Shown piece after piece: positions 26,290 through 34,800 of a stretch of 64,000 nt of DNA; positions within the stretch are counted from its first letter, which is position 1, and every line of letters begins with the position of its first letter. The DNA is taken from contig NZ_JAPUBT010000005.1 of the NCBI RefSeq assembly GCF_030397665.1, positions 124,001-188,000 of the forward strand. The letters run 5' to 3'. The stretch comes from Janthinobacterium sp. SUN073 (lineage in GTDB: Bacteria; Pseudomonadota; Gammaproteobacteria; Burkholderiales; Burkholderiaceae_D). The position numbers and the translations under genes are program-made. The notes beneath the pieces are model-generated. The model was not told the DNA's origin and ran no database searches. It was given only the letters and a program-made list of their open reading frames with translations.

Positions 26290-26523
26290 ATGCGAACTAT
26301 CTATAGCTTTAGAACGCAGAGAGGGACGGCACGAATTATCTACGACTCGGGAAAACACAGGTTTCATGCTGTCTTCGGCGACGAAAGCCTTGGCAGCTAC
26401 CACGCCCCTGAACAGGCAGCCGAAGACCTTGCTGGAGGCCATACGCTCAGTCACTCATCAGGCATCGATCTTTCGACACTAGGGATACCCGAAGAACTTG
26501 GAGAGTGGCAGCGCGCAAGCTAA
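26290..26523 (+). CDS. Hypothetical protein (77 aa)
   Basis: The ATG at 26290 has AGGGAG upstream; a GTG at 26284 is an alternative. The sequence starts MRTIYSFRTQRGTARIIYDS and continues KHRFHAVFGDESLGSYHAPEQAAEDLAGG. Its beta-hairpin followed by a helix resembles small single-domain proteins of unknown function. No family recognised. Confidence 0.6.
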   Translation: MRTIYSFRTQRGTARIIYDSGKHRFHAVFGDESLGSYHAPEQAAEDLAGGHTLSHSSGIDLSTLGIPEELGEWQRAS

Positions 26524-26580
26524 CAAGTATATTTTCGGCAATTACTTCCGCTAAATAAACCACGCTATCCAGGCTTAATT

Positions 26581-26622
26581 GGAGGCGGATGGCAATGACC
26601 GGAACCGGCCAGTTGCGGACGT
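26581..26622 (+). repeat. Palindromic cargo repeat, copy 5 (partial)
   Basis: GGATGGCAATGACCGGAACCGGCCAGTTGCGGACGT corresponds, over its span, to the right half of copy 2. The left half is not clear. It lies 58 bases after the stop of the 77-residue gene. Confidence 0.4.
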
Positions 26623-26675
26623 AGATATAGGCGTATATATAGGCTATGACGTGTTTAAAAAAGAAAGTAGGAAGC

Positions 26676-27014
26676 ATGGGGCTTGAGAATTTAAATGCAG
26701 TGGACGCTGTTGGTATTGAAACGGAATCGGACTACGTTGTACTGTCGATTATCGACTCGTGGGATTGGTCCGATGAACGTAGTCATTTGCTCGCGCTGCA
26801 AGGCAAACTCAACTCTTACTTTGGATTTGTCGAGAGTGGCCAAATTTACGACACGTATCCTTCTTCAGCAGGCAAGTCCCTTTGTATTGACCTTGTTAGC
26901 CGTTATCCGTTACCGACCACTGCATTAGACTTTCTGTACAAGGCCAAGGTTGTATCCGAGGAACTGGCGATTTCGTTGCGGTGGAATACGCTCTACGCCG
27001 GTACTTTGGCCTAG
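26676..27014 (+). CDS. DUF6572-like small protein
   Basis: 112 residues from the ATG at 26676, which has TAGGAAGC upstream. The pattern NLNAVDAVGIETESDYVVLS, IDSWDWSDERSHLLALQGKL and a following GQIYDTYPSS segment matches my memory of DUF6572, a family often found next to polymorphic-toxin immunity genes and in cassette-like islands. Function is unknown. A short palindromic repeat follows at once. Confidence 0.65.
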   Translation: MGLENLNAVDAVGIETESDYVVLSIIDSWDWSDERSHLLALQGKLNSYFGFVESGQIYDTYPSSAGKSLCIDLVSRYPLPTTALDFLYKAKVVSEELAISLRWNTLYAGTLA

Positions 27015-27021
27015 ATGCCAA

Positions 27022-27049
27022 ACGTCCGCTTTGGGGCGTAAGCGGACAC
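27022..27049 (+). repeat. Palindromic cargo repeat, copy 6 (minimal)
   Basis: GTCCGCTTTGGGGCGTAAGCGGAC is a short hairpin whose left arm is the same CCGCTTTGGGG seen in copies 1 and 2. It looks like a copy that has lost its middle. Confidence 0.55.
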
Positions 27050-27512
27050 CGCAATAGAAAGGCCGCCGCCTCAAAAAAATCGCAGCAATTTTCGGCCATG
27101 CTTTTCAAGAAAGCGTTCCCTCGCTGCCGATGCTTGCTGGGACGAAAATACAAAGTCAAAAAACTTCATCGTGACCACTAACATTTGACGTTTTTTGTAC
27201 TAGACTACTTGTCTGAAGTCACCAGCAACCGCTCCGAATGGAATGGTAACGAAGAACTTTTTCTCCAATGATGGTATTTATGATGGTATTTTTGGATATT
27301 CGCTGAATTCTCATAGCAGTTTTCGATCCCCGGCTCCGCACTCAGCGCACAGAATTTGGAAACATCAAAAAAGCCATTAACCCCAATATAATCAACGGGT
27401 CAGTGGATTTTTTTACGTCCCGGCATTTGCCTTAATCCAGATTAAAGCCGACAAAAACCCGTAGCGATTACGCCAGATTTACGCCATGATTGTGCCGCAA
27501 CGAGAGGAACGC
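27050..27512. other. Gene-free junction with tRNA-like att remnant and direct repeats
   Basis: No gene is visible. A 12-base direct repeat (ATGATGGTATTT) occurs twice at about 27268-27291. At 27322-27339, TTTCGATCCCCGGCTCCGCA resembles the T-arm and 3' acceptor part of tRNA-Leu (TTCGATTCCGGCTCCGGGCA), with one inserted base and a lost GG. It lies ~170 bases before the decayed integrase, the spacing expected of an att site. It may be the right end of the island or the left end of a second, dead element. Confidence 0.4.
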
Positions 27513-27815
27513 ATGGCTTCATTCAGGAAGCGGGTTGGCGCCTGGCGGGCATAAATCGCCATCCGAGGCACACGCGAATCTAAAACATTCAGCACCAAGG
27601 CCGAGGCTGTGGCCTGGGCGTCGGAACGCGAAACCGAAATCCGGCGCGGCGCCGACAGTGGCATCATCGTCGGGAAAAGCTGCGGCGACGCATTCGAGCG
27701 GTATCTGGAAGAAGTCTCCATCCACAAGCGCGGCGAGCGCGGGGAAAGGTTGCGCCTCAACGCCATCGGCGAAGTGGGCATTGGCGGCCAGAAAATCAAA
27801 GATATCAAACTGGCC
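27513..27815 (+). pseudogene. Integrase N-terminal fragment with in-frame TAA
   Basis: From the ATG at 27513 (GAGAGGAACGC upstream) the frame reads MASFRKRVGAWRA, then TAA at 27552-27554, then IAIRGTRESKTFSTKAEAVA and WASERETEIRRGADSG in the same frame. This is the standard opening of XerD-like phage integrases, in which the stop position normally holds Glu (GAA), so one base change explains it. Homology fades after about 27815 (GQKIKDIKLAN), where minus-strand transposase sequence begins. The whole catalytic domain is gone. Confidence 0.8.
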
Positions 27816-28152
27816 AACAGTTCGGTTCAGTCCAGCCGACAAGGCCGTGTGGACTTCACTGCGCCAACGTTCCAGCTGTTCCACCAGCAATCCCTTGCGA
27901 CGGCAGTAGGACACCAATTCAGCCTCGTTCAAAGGGACAGTCTCCAGCGCCCCCGCGAACTTGTCGGCGGAACACCATTGCTCGGAGTTTTGTCAATCGC
28001 CGGGCACCGCGCGGCCTTGCTCGCGCGCCTGCTTGCGCACAGCGTGGATTCCGGCACACCGGTGAGCTGTGCCACTTCGGCCACAGGCTTGTTTACGGCG
28101 CGTTCATCTGGCTGAGCGTGTGCTCTTTCTACTCAATGGTGTATTTCGTCAT
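27816..28152 (-). pseudogene. Decayed IS3-family OrfA transposase
   Basis: On the minus strand from 28152: MTKYTIE, TAG, KEHTLSQMNAP, then a frameshift to KPVAEVAQLTGVPESTLCA. Further frameshifts lead to NEAELVSYCRRKGLLVEQLERW. These are the helix-turn-helix and following segment of IS3-type OrfA. At least one stop and two frameshifts make it inactive. OrfB and the inverted repeats are not seen. Its insertion or rearrangement cuts the integrase fragment. Confidence 0.75.
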
Positions 28153-28535
28153 CGTCAAATCCATCGCCCCAAGACTAATTAGAACTCCAAATGCCGAATT
28201 GCGGACCTACATGCTGGTGTAGCCAGGTCCGACGCGCGAGATGCCACGATCATGCCGAAGCCACATGCGCCTTGATGAATGGCCTGCTTGCGCAGCTTCA
28301 TCCTGTACTTGGCCACCGGCTGGATCATTTTTCAGTACTGAATCTGCTACCTAAATGGGGCGGCTTCAAGAACTATTCATCCAAACTCCATAGATTCTCC
28401 ATGTTGCATCGCTAAAGTCAATCGCTGACGCATTTCTCGCCAGCGCATGCGCCCCCCTCATGCAAGCCATGACAGTTGCCGATAGGCGTGATGCATTAAT
28501 GACGCGCTGGACAGTACCTGAAAAATATAGAGAAC
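28153..28535. other. Gene-free stretch before the GT39 gene
   Basis: 383 bases with no supported gene on either strand. Short fragments may be transposon debris but none could be assigned. The AT-rich end (28490-28535) should contain the start signals of the following gene; no strong ribosome site is visible before its ATG. Confidence 0.35.
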
Positions 28536-30041
28536 ATGAAATTAGAAGCCATCACCACGTCGGAATCACTGCACGAAACCAGTCCCTCCACACTAAAGAA
28601 AATTTTCTCAATTGCCGTTCTGATACATGTGATCATCTGGATGATATTGCCATTGTTATTTCAAAGCAATATTGCACTCGACATGGCCGAGGGTTTAGCC
28701 TGGGGGAAAGAGTGGCAACTTGGCTATGAGAAAGATCCACCATTATTTCCGTGGGTCATACAAACTCTCACATCTTGGTCAAATAGAGGGCTATGGATAA
28801 GCTATCTTGCTGGACAATTGTGCGTTGTTACAGTTTTCTTTGCCGTGTGGCAGTTGGGGCGGCGGGTTGCCACTGAAATGCAGGCATTGGTCGGTGCTTT
28901 GCTGTTGGAAGGCATTTATTATATCAATCTTCCGGTTTTGGAATTGAATGACATCGTGTTACAAATGCCATTTTCCGCCCTATTTGGTTGGTTGCTACAT
29001 AAGGCGATCCAGGATGATAAGCTGAGGCACTGGATTCTTGCAGGATTGGTTTCCGGCTTAGGTTTATTGTCGCGCTATTCCATGGGTGCATATATCATAC
29101 CCATCGCGCTATTTGTTGTTGCTCATCCAGCCTCGCGGCGGCGCCTGCACTCAAAAGGACCGTGGTTGCTTATGCTGACATCCACACTGGTATTTCTTCC
29201 ACATTTATACTGGATCATTAAAAGCGATTTCATTTCGATAAAATATGTCGGGGATAGAGCGCCTGAAATTCCACATGCATTTACTTTTATAAAAGAGTAC
29301 TTTTCATTCATCGGCGCGCAGTTTTTAGCACTCTTACCCATGCTGGTAGTGGCATCATTTTTGTGGCGATGGCGGTCATCTCGTGTTTGGCTAAGGGCGC
29401 GATGGCACGACTTTGACTTTTGCTATATTGCTGTTTTAGCTCTAGGACCCGCTATTTTTTCCTTGTTGCTATCTTTGCTAGCACAACGTCCATTGAGGGC
29501 CATGTGGGGTGCACCGCTGTGGTTTTTTACGGGGATTTTTATCGTTCTTCTTTTTCAGCCCATCTTGACGCAAAAACGTTTTCGTCACTTCATCCGTTCT
29601 TGGATTGTACTACTGATATTTCCTTCTTCTTTCTTTATTGTTGAGAAAATTTATGGAACTGACATTACCGGAAATGAACAGGCCGTCAATTTTCCCGGCG
29701 AAAGTTTTGGTAGCGCTATCAATAACAGGTGGTACACAATGACGGAGCGACCATTGAAATATGTGATTGGGAATACCTGGAATGCTGGAAATGTCGCATT
29801 TTATGCAAAAGACCGGCCATCTGTCGTATTCTCTCATGCCGATCTCCATGTAAGCCCTTGGGTAAAACTTAATGACCTCAAACAAGCAGGGGCTGTCATC
29901 GTGTGGAACATGCAAGAGGAAGGCAGCGCGCTGCCTCAGTATCTTGCCGCCAGATTTCCAGATGCAATTGTTCAGCCCGCGTTGACTGTGAAAGGGAAAC
30001 GGTTCCATCATTTCGGTGTCGCCTACCTTTTACCGCAGTGA
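28536..30041 (+). CDS. GT39-type membrane glycosyltransferase
   Basis: 501 residues. There are about ten membrane spans after a short cytoplasmic N-terminus, followed by a soluble C-terminal ~110 residues. The first periplasmic loop has the acidic DMAEGLAWGKEWQLGYEKDPP, the pattern of ArnT/PMT-like glycosyltransferases that use a polyprenyl-linked sugar donor. Later marks are LSRYSMGAYIIP and LAQRPLRAMWGAP. It would add a sugar to lipid A, a glycan or a protein on the periplasmic face. The gene is markedly AT-richer than the genome average and stands among transposon remnants, so it was probably acquired. Confidence 0.82.
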   Translation: MKLEAITTSESLHETSPSTLKKIFSIAVLIHVIIWMILPLLFQSNIALDMAEGLAWGKEWQLGYEKDPPLFPWVIQTLTSWSNRGLWISYLAGQLCVVTVFFAVWQLGRRVATEMQALVGALLLEGIYYINLPVLELNDIVLQMPFSALFGWLLHKAIQDDKLRHWILAGLVSGLGLLSRYSMGAYIIPIALFVVAHPASRRRLHSKGPWLLMLTSTLVFLPHLYWIIKSDFISIKYVGDRAPEIPHAFTFIKEYFSFIGAQFLALLPMLVVASFLWRWRSSRVWLRARWHDFDFCYIAVLALGPAIFSLLLSLLAQRPLRAMWGAPLWFFTGIFIVLLFQPILTQKRFRHFIRSWIVLLIFPSSFFIVEKIYGTDITGNEQAVNFPGESFGSAINNRWYTMTERPLKYVIGNTWNAGNVAFYAKDRPSVVFSHADLHVSPWVKLNDLKQAGAVIVWNMQEEGSALPQYLAARFPDAIVQPALTVKGKRFHHFGVAYLLPQ

Positions 30042-30066
30042 CTGTACACACAGTACGTTTTTCGGC

Positions 30067-30235
30067 TCATAACAAAGCATATCTATCAAGACCCGCCTGG
30101 TTACAGATGCGTTTAATGAATAAATCCGGCTTATTCCCCTGCCATTTTTTCACCGCCTGAATCGGTGTTGCATTTTCCAAGGCGCGCTGGAGAATGTTGT
30201 GGTTATAGATTTTCAGGTAGCTGCGCAGCAGGGCC
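30067..30235 (-). pseudogene. IS481-type transposase C-terminal remnant
   Basis: The minus strand reads ALLRSYLKIYNHNILQRALE, continues NATPIQAVKKWQGNKPDLF and ends KRICNQAGLDRYALL before a TGA (30067-30069). This is the C-terminus of IS481-family transposases. An in-frame TAG lies just upstream of ALLR, and the DDE catalytic part is missing. Only ~55 codons are left. Confidence 0.75.
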
Positions 30236-30299
30236 TAGGTCTGACATTTGGACACGACCTCAGTTTTTATAGAAATGGGGGCGTGAAATTCGCCCTAAT

Positions 30300-30557
30300 T
30301 TGAAGCACGAACTGTTAAGCTTTTGTCCGATTGTCAGCCCCTCGGGAACTCTGACATGTAACGGCTCTCGCCGACGCCGGCACAAAAAAGTGACACTGGT
30401 ATTTGCCAACGACAGTGTCAACCAGGCTGGCGCGGTGTTTCACGTGTATGACGAGTTGCATCTGGACCGTATCCCGCGGCGCTATGTCGTAGAGGCCGGA
30501 AAAACGCTGGAGGGCAGCTGGGTCCTGGTGTTCGATGGGGGTTCGTACCGCCTGTAG
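30300..30557 (+). pseudogene. Phospholipase C C-terminal domain fragment
   Basis: The open frame encodes LVFANDSVNQAGAVFHVYDE and LHLDRIPRRYVVEAGKTLEG, which match the C-terminal (DUF756) repeat of non-haemolytic phosphocholine-type phospholipase C. Full-length enzymes have ~700 residues; here neither the catalytic domain nor the end of the repeat is left, and the frame stops after DGGSYRL. It is therefore a relic rather than a gene. Confidence 0.65.
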
Positions 30558-30624
30558 GTAAGCAGCAAAGCCAGCCAGATGACAGGGAGAGCGAGCATGG
30601 CGGCACCATACCACCTACATAATT

Positions 30625-30951
30625 ATGAGAGGCTTTATAGTGAGCAAGACACGCATGATTGAATTGAAAGAAGCTCTAGAACAGGCAGGTTGGGAGTTAT
30701 TGCCAAAAATTAACAGCAGCGATGTTTTTCAAGCGAATGACGACCAGATAACTTGGGAAATAATCAATCGCAGGACACACAAAAATACTGTACTGACTTT
30801 TTATTTGTTTGACTTTCTCGGTCGAAGAACAGAGCAGCTGTCCGATATCTTGTATGTTGAAGAAAAGCCAAAATTATCGAAGCTTTACTTTGAAAAAATC
30901 AACTCCGCCAGCTGGAAATCTTCATTGAGCGCTTTTGTTCGCAGCTTGTAG
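30625..30951 (+). CDS. Hypothetical protein (108 aa)
   Basis: 108 residues from the ATG at 30625, or 103 from a GTG at 30640, which has a better-placed GAGG upstream. It starts KTRMIELKEALEQAGWELL and continues KINSSDVFQANDDQITWEII, then FYLFDFLGRRTEQLSDILYV. The fold looks like a two-layer alpha/beta domain. No family is recognised. Base composition is AT-rich like the rest of this segment. Confidence 0.6.
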   Translation: MRGFIVSKTRMIELKEALEQAGWELLPKINSSDVFQANDDQITWEIINRRTHKNTVLTFYLFDFLGRRTEQLSDILYVEEKPKLSKLYFEKINSASWKSSLSAFVRSL

Positions 30952-31201
30952 CTGCGCTAGCTATTTCACAAGAAACTTGGCGTCAGCCGCAGCAGCCTGG
31001 ATACCCAAACTTGCATGACATGCTTCATGAATACAGTATGCGCATACAGCACGCGCAAAACTGAGCCGCCGCAAAGTCAGCGAATGGGTGTGCAGACGTT
31101 TGCACGCGCGGCGGCAATCAGCCCTACTTCGGCTCCATCCCATTGCATAGCTGCGTGCGCGGACCAGAAACGATCGCGTCACCGGGCCCGCCCTTTCACC
31201 G

Positions 31202-31678
31202 GTGGCTGGCGGCAACAGCGGATCGGTGCTGTTGGCGTGCGTGCTGTTTCAATGTGGCAGCGGAATATGGATGGCGCTGCGGAGATGGAAAGAACGCTCC
31301 GGGTTCGTGGCGTGGCTGCAGGCCGGCTCAGGGATCTACCTGGCCCTGTTCCTGCTTTTTCATGTCAGTGCGGTCCTGTTTGGCCGCACCGCACTCAAGC
31401 TCGACACCAATTTTTACTATGCCGCAGCCGGTTTTGTACGGATGCCATATGCCTTATTCTTTGCGCCGTATTATTTCCTCGCAGTGCATGCCCTATTCAT
31501 GCACCTGGGCTGTGCCGCATATTGGCAAGTCAAAACGCGCTCGCCCATGGTGCGCAGGCTCGCCATGGGCATTCCGGCGGGAGTCGGCCTGGTGGTCGCC
31601 CTGTTGATTGACCTGGCTTTAGCGGGCATGCTCCACCCGCTCGACATTCCCGCGAAATACCTGACTATTTACCAGTAG
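31202..31678 (+). CDS. Hypothetical membrane protein, possibly 5'-truncated
   Basis: 158 residues from a GTG at 31202. About four membrane spans are visible (SVLLACVLFQCGSGIWMAL; GIYLALFLLFHVSAVLFG; MPYALFFAPYYFLAVHALFM; GVGLVVALLIDLALAGML). No ribosome site precedes the start. The frame is open back to a TAG at 31148 and translation into the upstream stretch does not look like protein, so the true N-terminus may have been lost. The spacing of helices recalls small cytochrome b-like or succinate dehydrogenase anchor proteins, but no haem motif can be claimed. Confidence 0.5.
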   Translation: MAGGNSGSVLLACVLFQCGSGIWMALRRWKERSGFVAWLQAGSGIYLALFLLFHVSAVLFGRTALKLDTNFYYAAAGFVRMPYALFFAPYYFLAVHALFMHLGCAAYWQVKTRSPMVRRLAMGIPAGVGLVVALLIDLALAGMLHPLDIPAKYLTIYQ

Positions 31679-31864
31679 GCCGCGTGCGGCCACAGCGAAC
31701 CAAAGCACGCATGCTCCCGGCATCGCCGACATTTTTGCAACACCAACCTTCGCTCCTCTCGCTTCGCCGCGACTTCCTGCTGATATAATACTTGCAACGA
31801 AGTAAGACTTCGAAATGTGCGCCTCAAGGCTCCCGCAACCGTCTGTGTACCGCTAGCCCAGCCC

Positions 31865-34800
31865 ATGAGCTCCCTTTTCGACCATGAGATCATCAAACAG
31901 CTGCACAGCGGTGACCGCTCGCGGGTGTATCGCGCCAGGGCCGCTGATGGCACTGCGCTGATCGTCAAGAAGCCCAATCAGCAGTTTCCTTCCTTTCAGC
32001 AACTGGCGCAATTCAAGCGCGAGTATGCGATCGCGCGCCGCTGCCGCCATCCTGGCGTAGTGCATCCGCTGGCGCTGCAGTTGCACGGCGGGTGCTGGAC
32101 GATGCTGCAGGAAGATAGCGGCGGCCAGGCGCTCGACCAGGTGTTGCGCACGCAGCTGGCGGCGCGCAGGACGCCGGCGCAGCCTGCGTTGGCGCTGGAC
32201 GATTTTTTCGACATCGCGCTGCAACTGTGCGCGGCGCTGGAAGAGGTCCATCGTCATGGCGTGATCCACAAGGACATCAATCCCTCCAATCTGGTGTGGA
32301 ACGCCGATCGGCGTCTGCTGCAGCTGACCGATTTCGGCATCGCCTGTGAACTGCCATACGAAAGCCATGGCATTGTCAATCTCCAGGCCCTGGAAGGCAC
32401 CTTGCGTTACATGGCGCCGGAACAGACGGGGCGCATGAATCGACGGGTCGACTGGCGCGCCGATTTCTATGCGCTCGGCGCCACCATGTACGAACTGCTG
32501 ACCGGCCAGGCGCCATTCGAGGCAGGCGACGCGATGGAACTCGTGCATTGCCACATTGCCCGCAGTCCCGACTGGTCGCACCCGGCACTCGCCAACTTGC
32601 CTGGCCAGCTGCTGCCGATCATCCAGCGGCTGCTGGAAAAAAATGCCGATCAGCGCTATCAGAGCTTGCAAGGCCTGCGCAGCGACCTCGAAGCATGCCG
32701 CGCGGACAAGCCGGCGCAGGCGCTCAAGCTGTCCGACCACAATGGCCGCTTCCTGGTGCCGCAGACGCTGCATGGACGAGAGGATGCCATCGCCATCCTG
32801 CTGGCGGCGTTTGAACGCAGTGCCGCGGGTCGCTGCGAGATGCTGCTGCTGGCCGGCCATTCAGGCATCGGCAAGTCGGCGGTCGTCAACGAAGTGCAGA
32901 AACCGATCGTCGCCCAGCGCGGCTGTTTCCTGTCCGGCAAGTTTGACCAGCTCCAGCGCGACGTACCCTATGCCTCGCTGATCCAGGCCTTCCAGGGGCT
33001 GGTGCGCCAACTGCTGGGCCAGCCCGAGGAAACGCTGCGGCAGTGGTCCGGAAAACTGCACGGCGCCCTGGGCGATGGCATGGGCGTGCTGGTCGAACTG
33101 ATTCCCCAACTGGCGTTGATCGTCGGCCCCACCGACGCCTTGCCCGCGTCGGCGCCGGCACAGGCCCAGCTGCGCCTGGACCGCCTGTTCCCCCGCTTCG
33201 TCGAAGTCTTCGCCTGCGCCGGGCATCCGCTGGTGCTGTTCCTGGACGACCTGCAATGGGCCGATGCGGCCACGCTGCGGATGATCGAGCTGCTCATGCT
33301 CTCCTGCGACAAGTGCTGCCTGCTGTTCATCGGCGCGTACCGCGACAACGAAGTGAGCGCCGCGCACCCCCTCATCGCGCTGCGCGACAAGCTGCTCGCA
33401 CGCGAGGTGCGCCTGTCCACGCTGTTATTGAGCCCCCTGAGCGAGCCGCAGGTTGCGCAAATGGTAGCGGCTACCGTGCGCATGGCGGCACCTGACTGCG
33501 CGCCACTGACCCGCATTTGCTACAACAAGACGGCCGGCAATCCATTTTTCCTCAACCAGTTCCTCGCTTCGCTCAATGAGACGGGCCATCTGCGCTACCG
33601 GGCCGCAGGCGATTGCTGGGACTGGGACCTGCGCGCGATACAACAGGTCAAATATACCGACAACGTGGTCGATGTGCTGCTGGAGAAAATCCACCGCCTG
33701 CCCACGGCAACGCAGCACCTGCTGCAACTGGCCGCCTCCAGCGGCAACCGCTTCACGCTCGACACGCTTGCACTGGCAGTGGACCGCTCGCCCCGGCACA
33801 CGCAGCAAACCTTGTGGCCGGCGCTGCATGCAGGACTGGTCCAGCCGCTCGACGAACGCTATAAATACGTCAATGGCGATACCCGCTCCGGCCACAGCGG
33901 CGTCCATTACCGCTTCCTGCACGACCGGGTGCAGCAGGCAGCCTACCTGGTCGCCGACGCCGCTACCCGCGCGGCCAACCATCTTCGCATCGGCCGCCTG
34001 CTGCTGCGGCATGCCACGCCGGAGCAGCAGGACGAGACACTGTTCGAGATCGTCGAACAGCTCAACGCCGGCCGTGCGCTGCTCGACGATGCAGATGAGC
34101 GCGTGCAGCTGGCGGCGCTCAATCTGCAGGCCGGCGGCAAGGCACGGCGCTCGGCCGCGTTCCAGGCCACGCTGGAGCACATGCGAATTGGTCTGGGCCT
34201 GCTGCCCGCAGAGGCATGTAGCATCCACGCCGACCTCTGGCTCGACCTGCAGCTGGGCGCGGCCGAAGCGGCTTACCTGTGCGGGCAGTTCGATGCCGCC
34301 GAGGCGATCTATCCGCTGCTGCGCGCCCGCACCTTGCGCCCGCTGCTGCAGGTACGCTGCATTGCCATCCAGGCGCACCAGTATCAATTGCAGGGCCGCC
34401 TGCTCGACGCCATCGCCGTGCAGCGCGAAGGCCTGGCGCAGTTGAACATCGCCATTCCGCACGATGTCGCGCACATGAAGGCGCGCTTCGGCGACATCCT
34501 TGCCAATATCGGACGCCTGCATGGTGCGCGGGCGCCCGACACCTTGCTGGCGGCCGGCGAAATGTGCGCGCCGGACGCGGTGGCCGCGATGCAGATGATG
34601 CAGGGCCTGTGGATGGCCAGCTATTACGCCGGCCAGCAGGATCTCAGCGCGCTGATGGTGGTGTCGATGACGCGGCTGTCCATGCAACGGGGGAATAGCG
34701 ATTTCAGCGCCGTCGCCTATGTCGGCTACGCGATGATGCTGGCGCTGTACGGCGGCGACGTGGCGCGCGGCTACGACTTCGGCGCGATGGCGATGGCGCT

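Noticed and set aside
30961..31215. An 84-residue minus-strand protein
   Set aside because: Arg/Ala/Cys-rich frame without ribosome site or family signal; its codon usage is unlike that of neighbouring genes.
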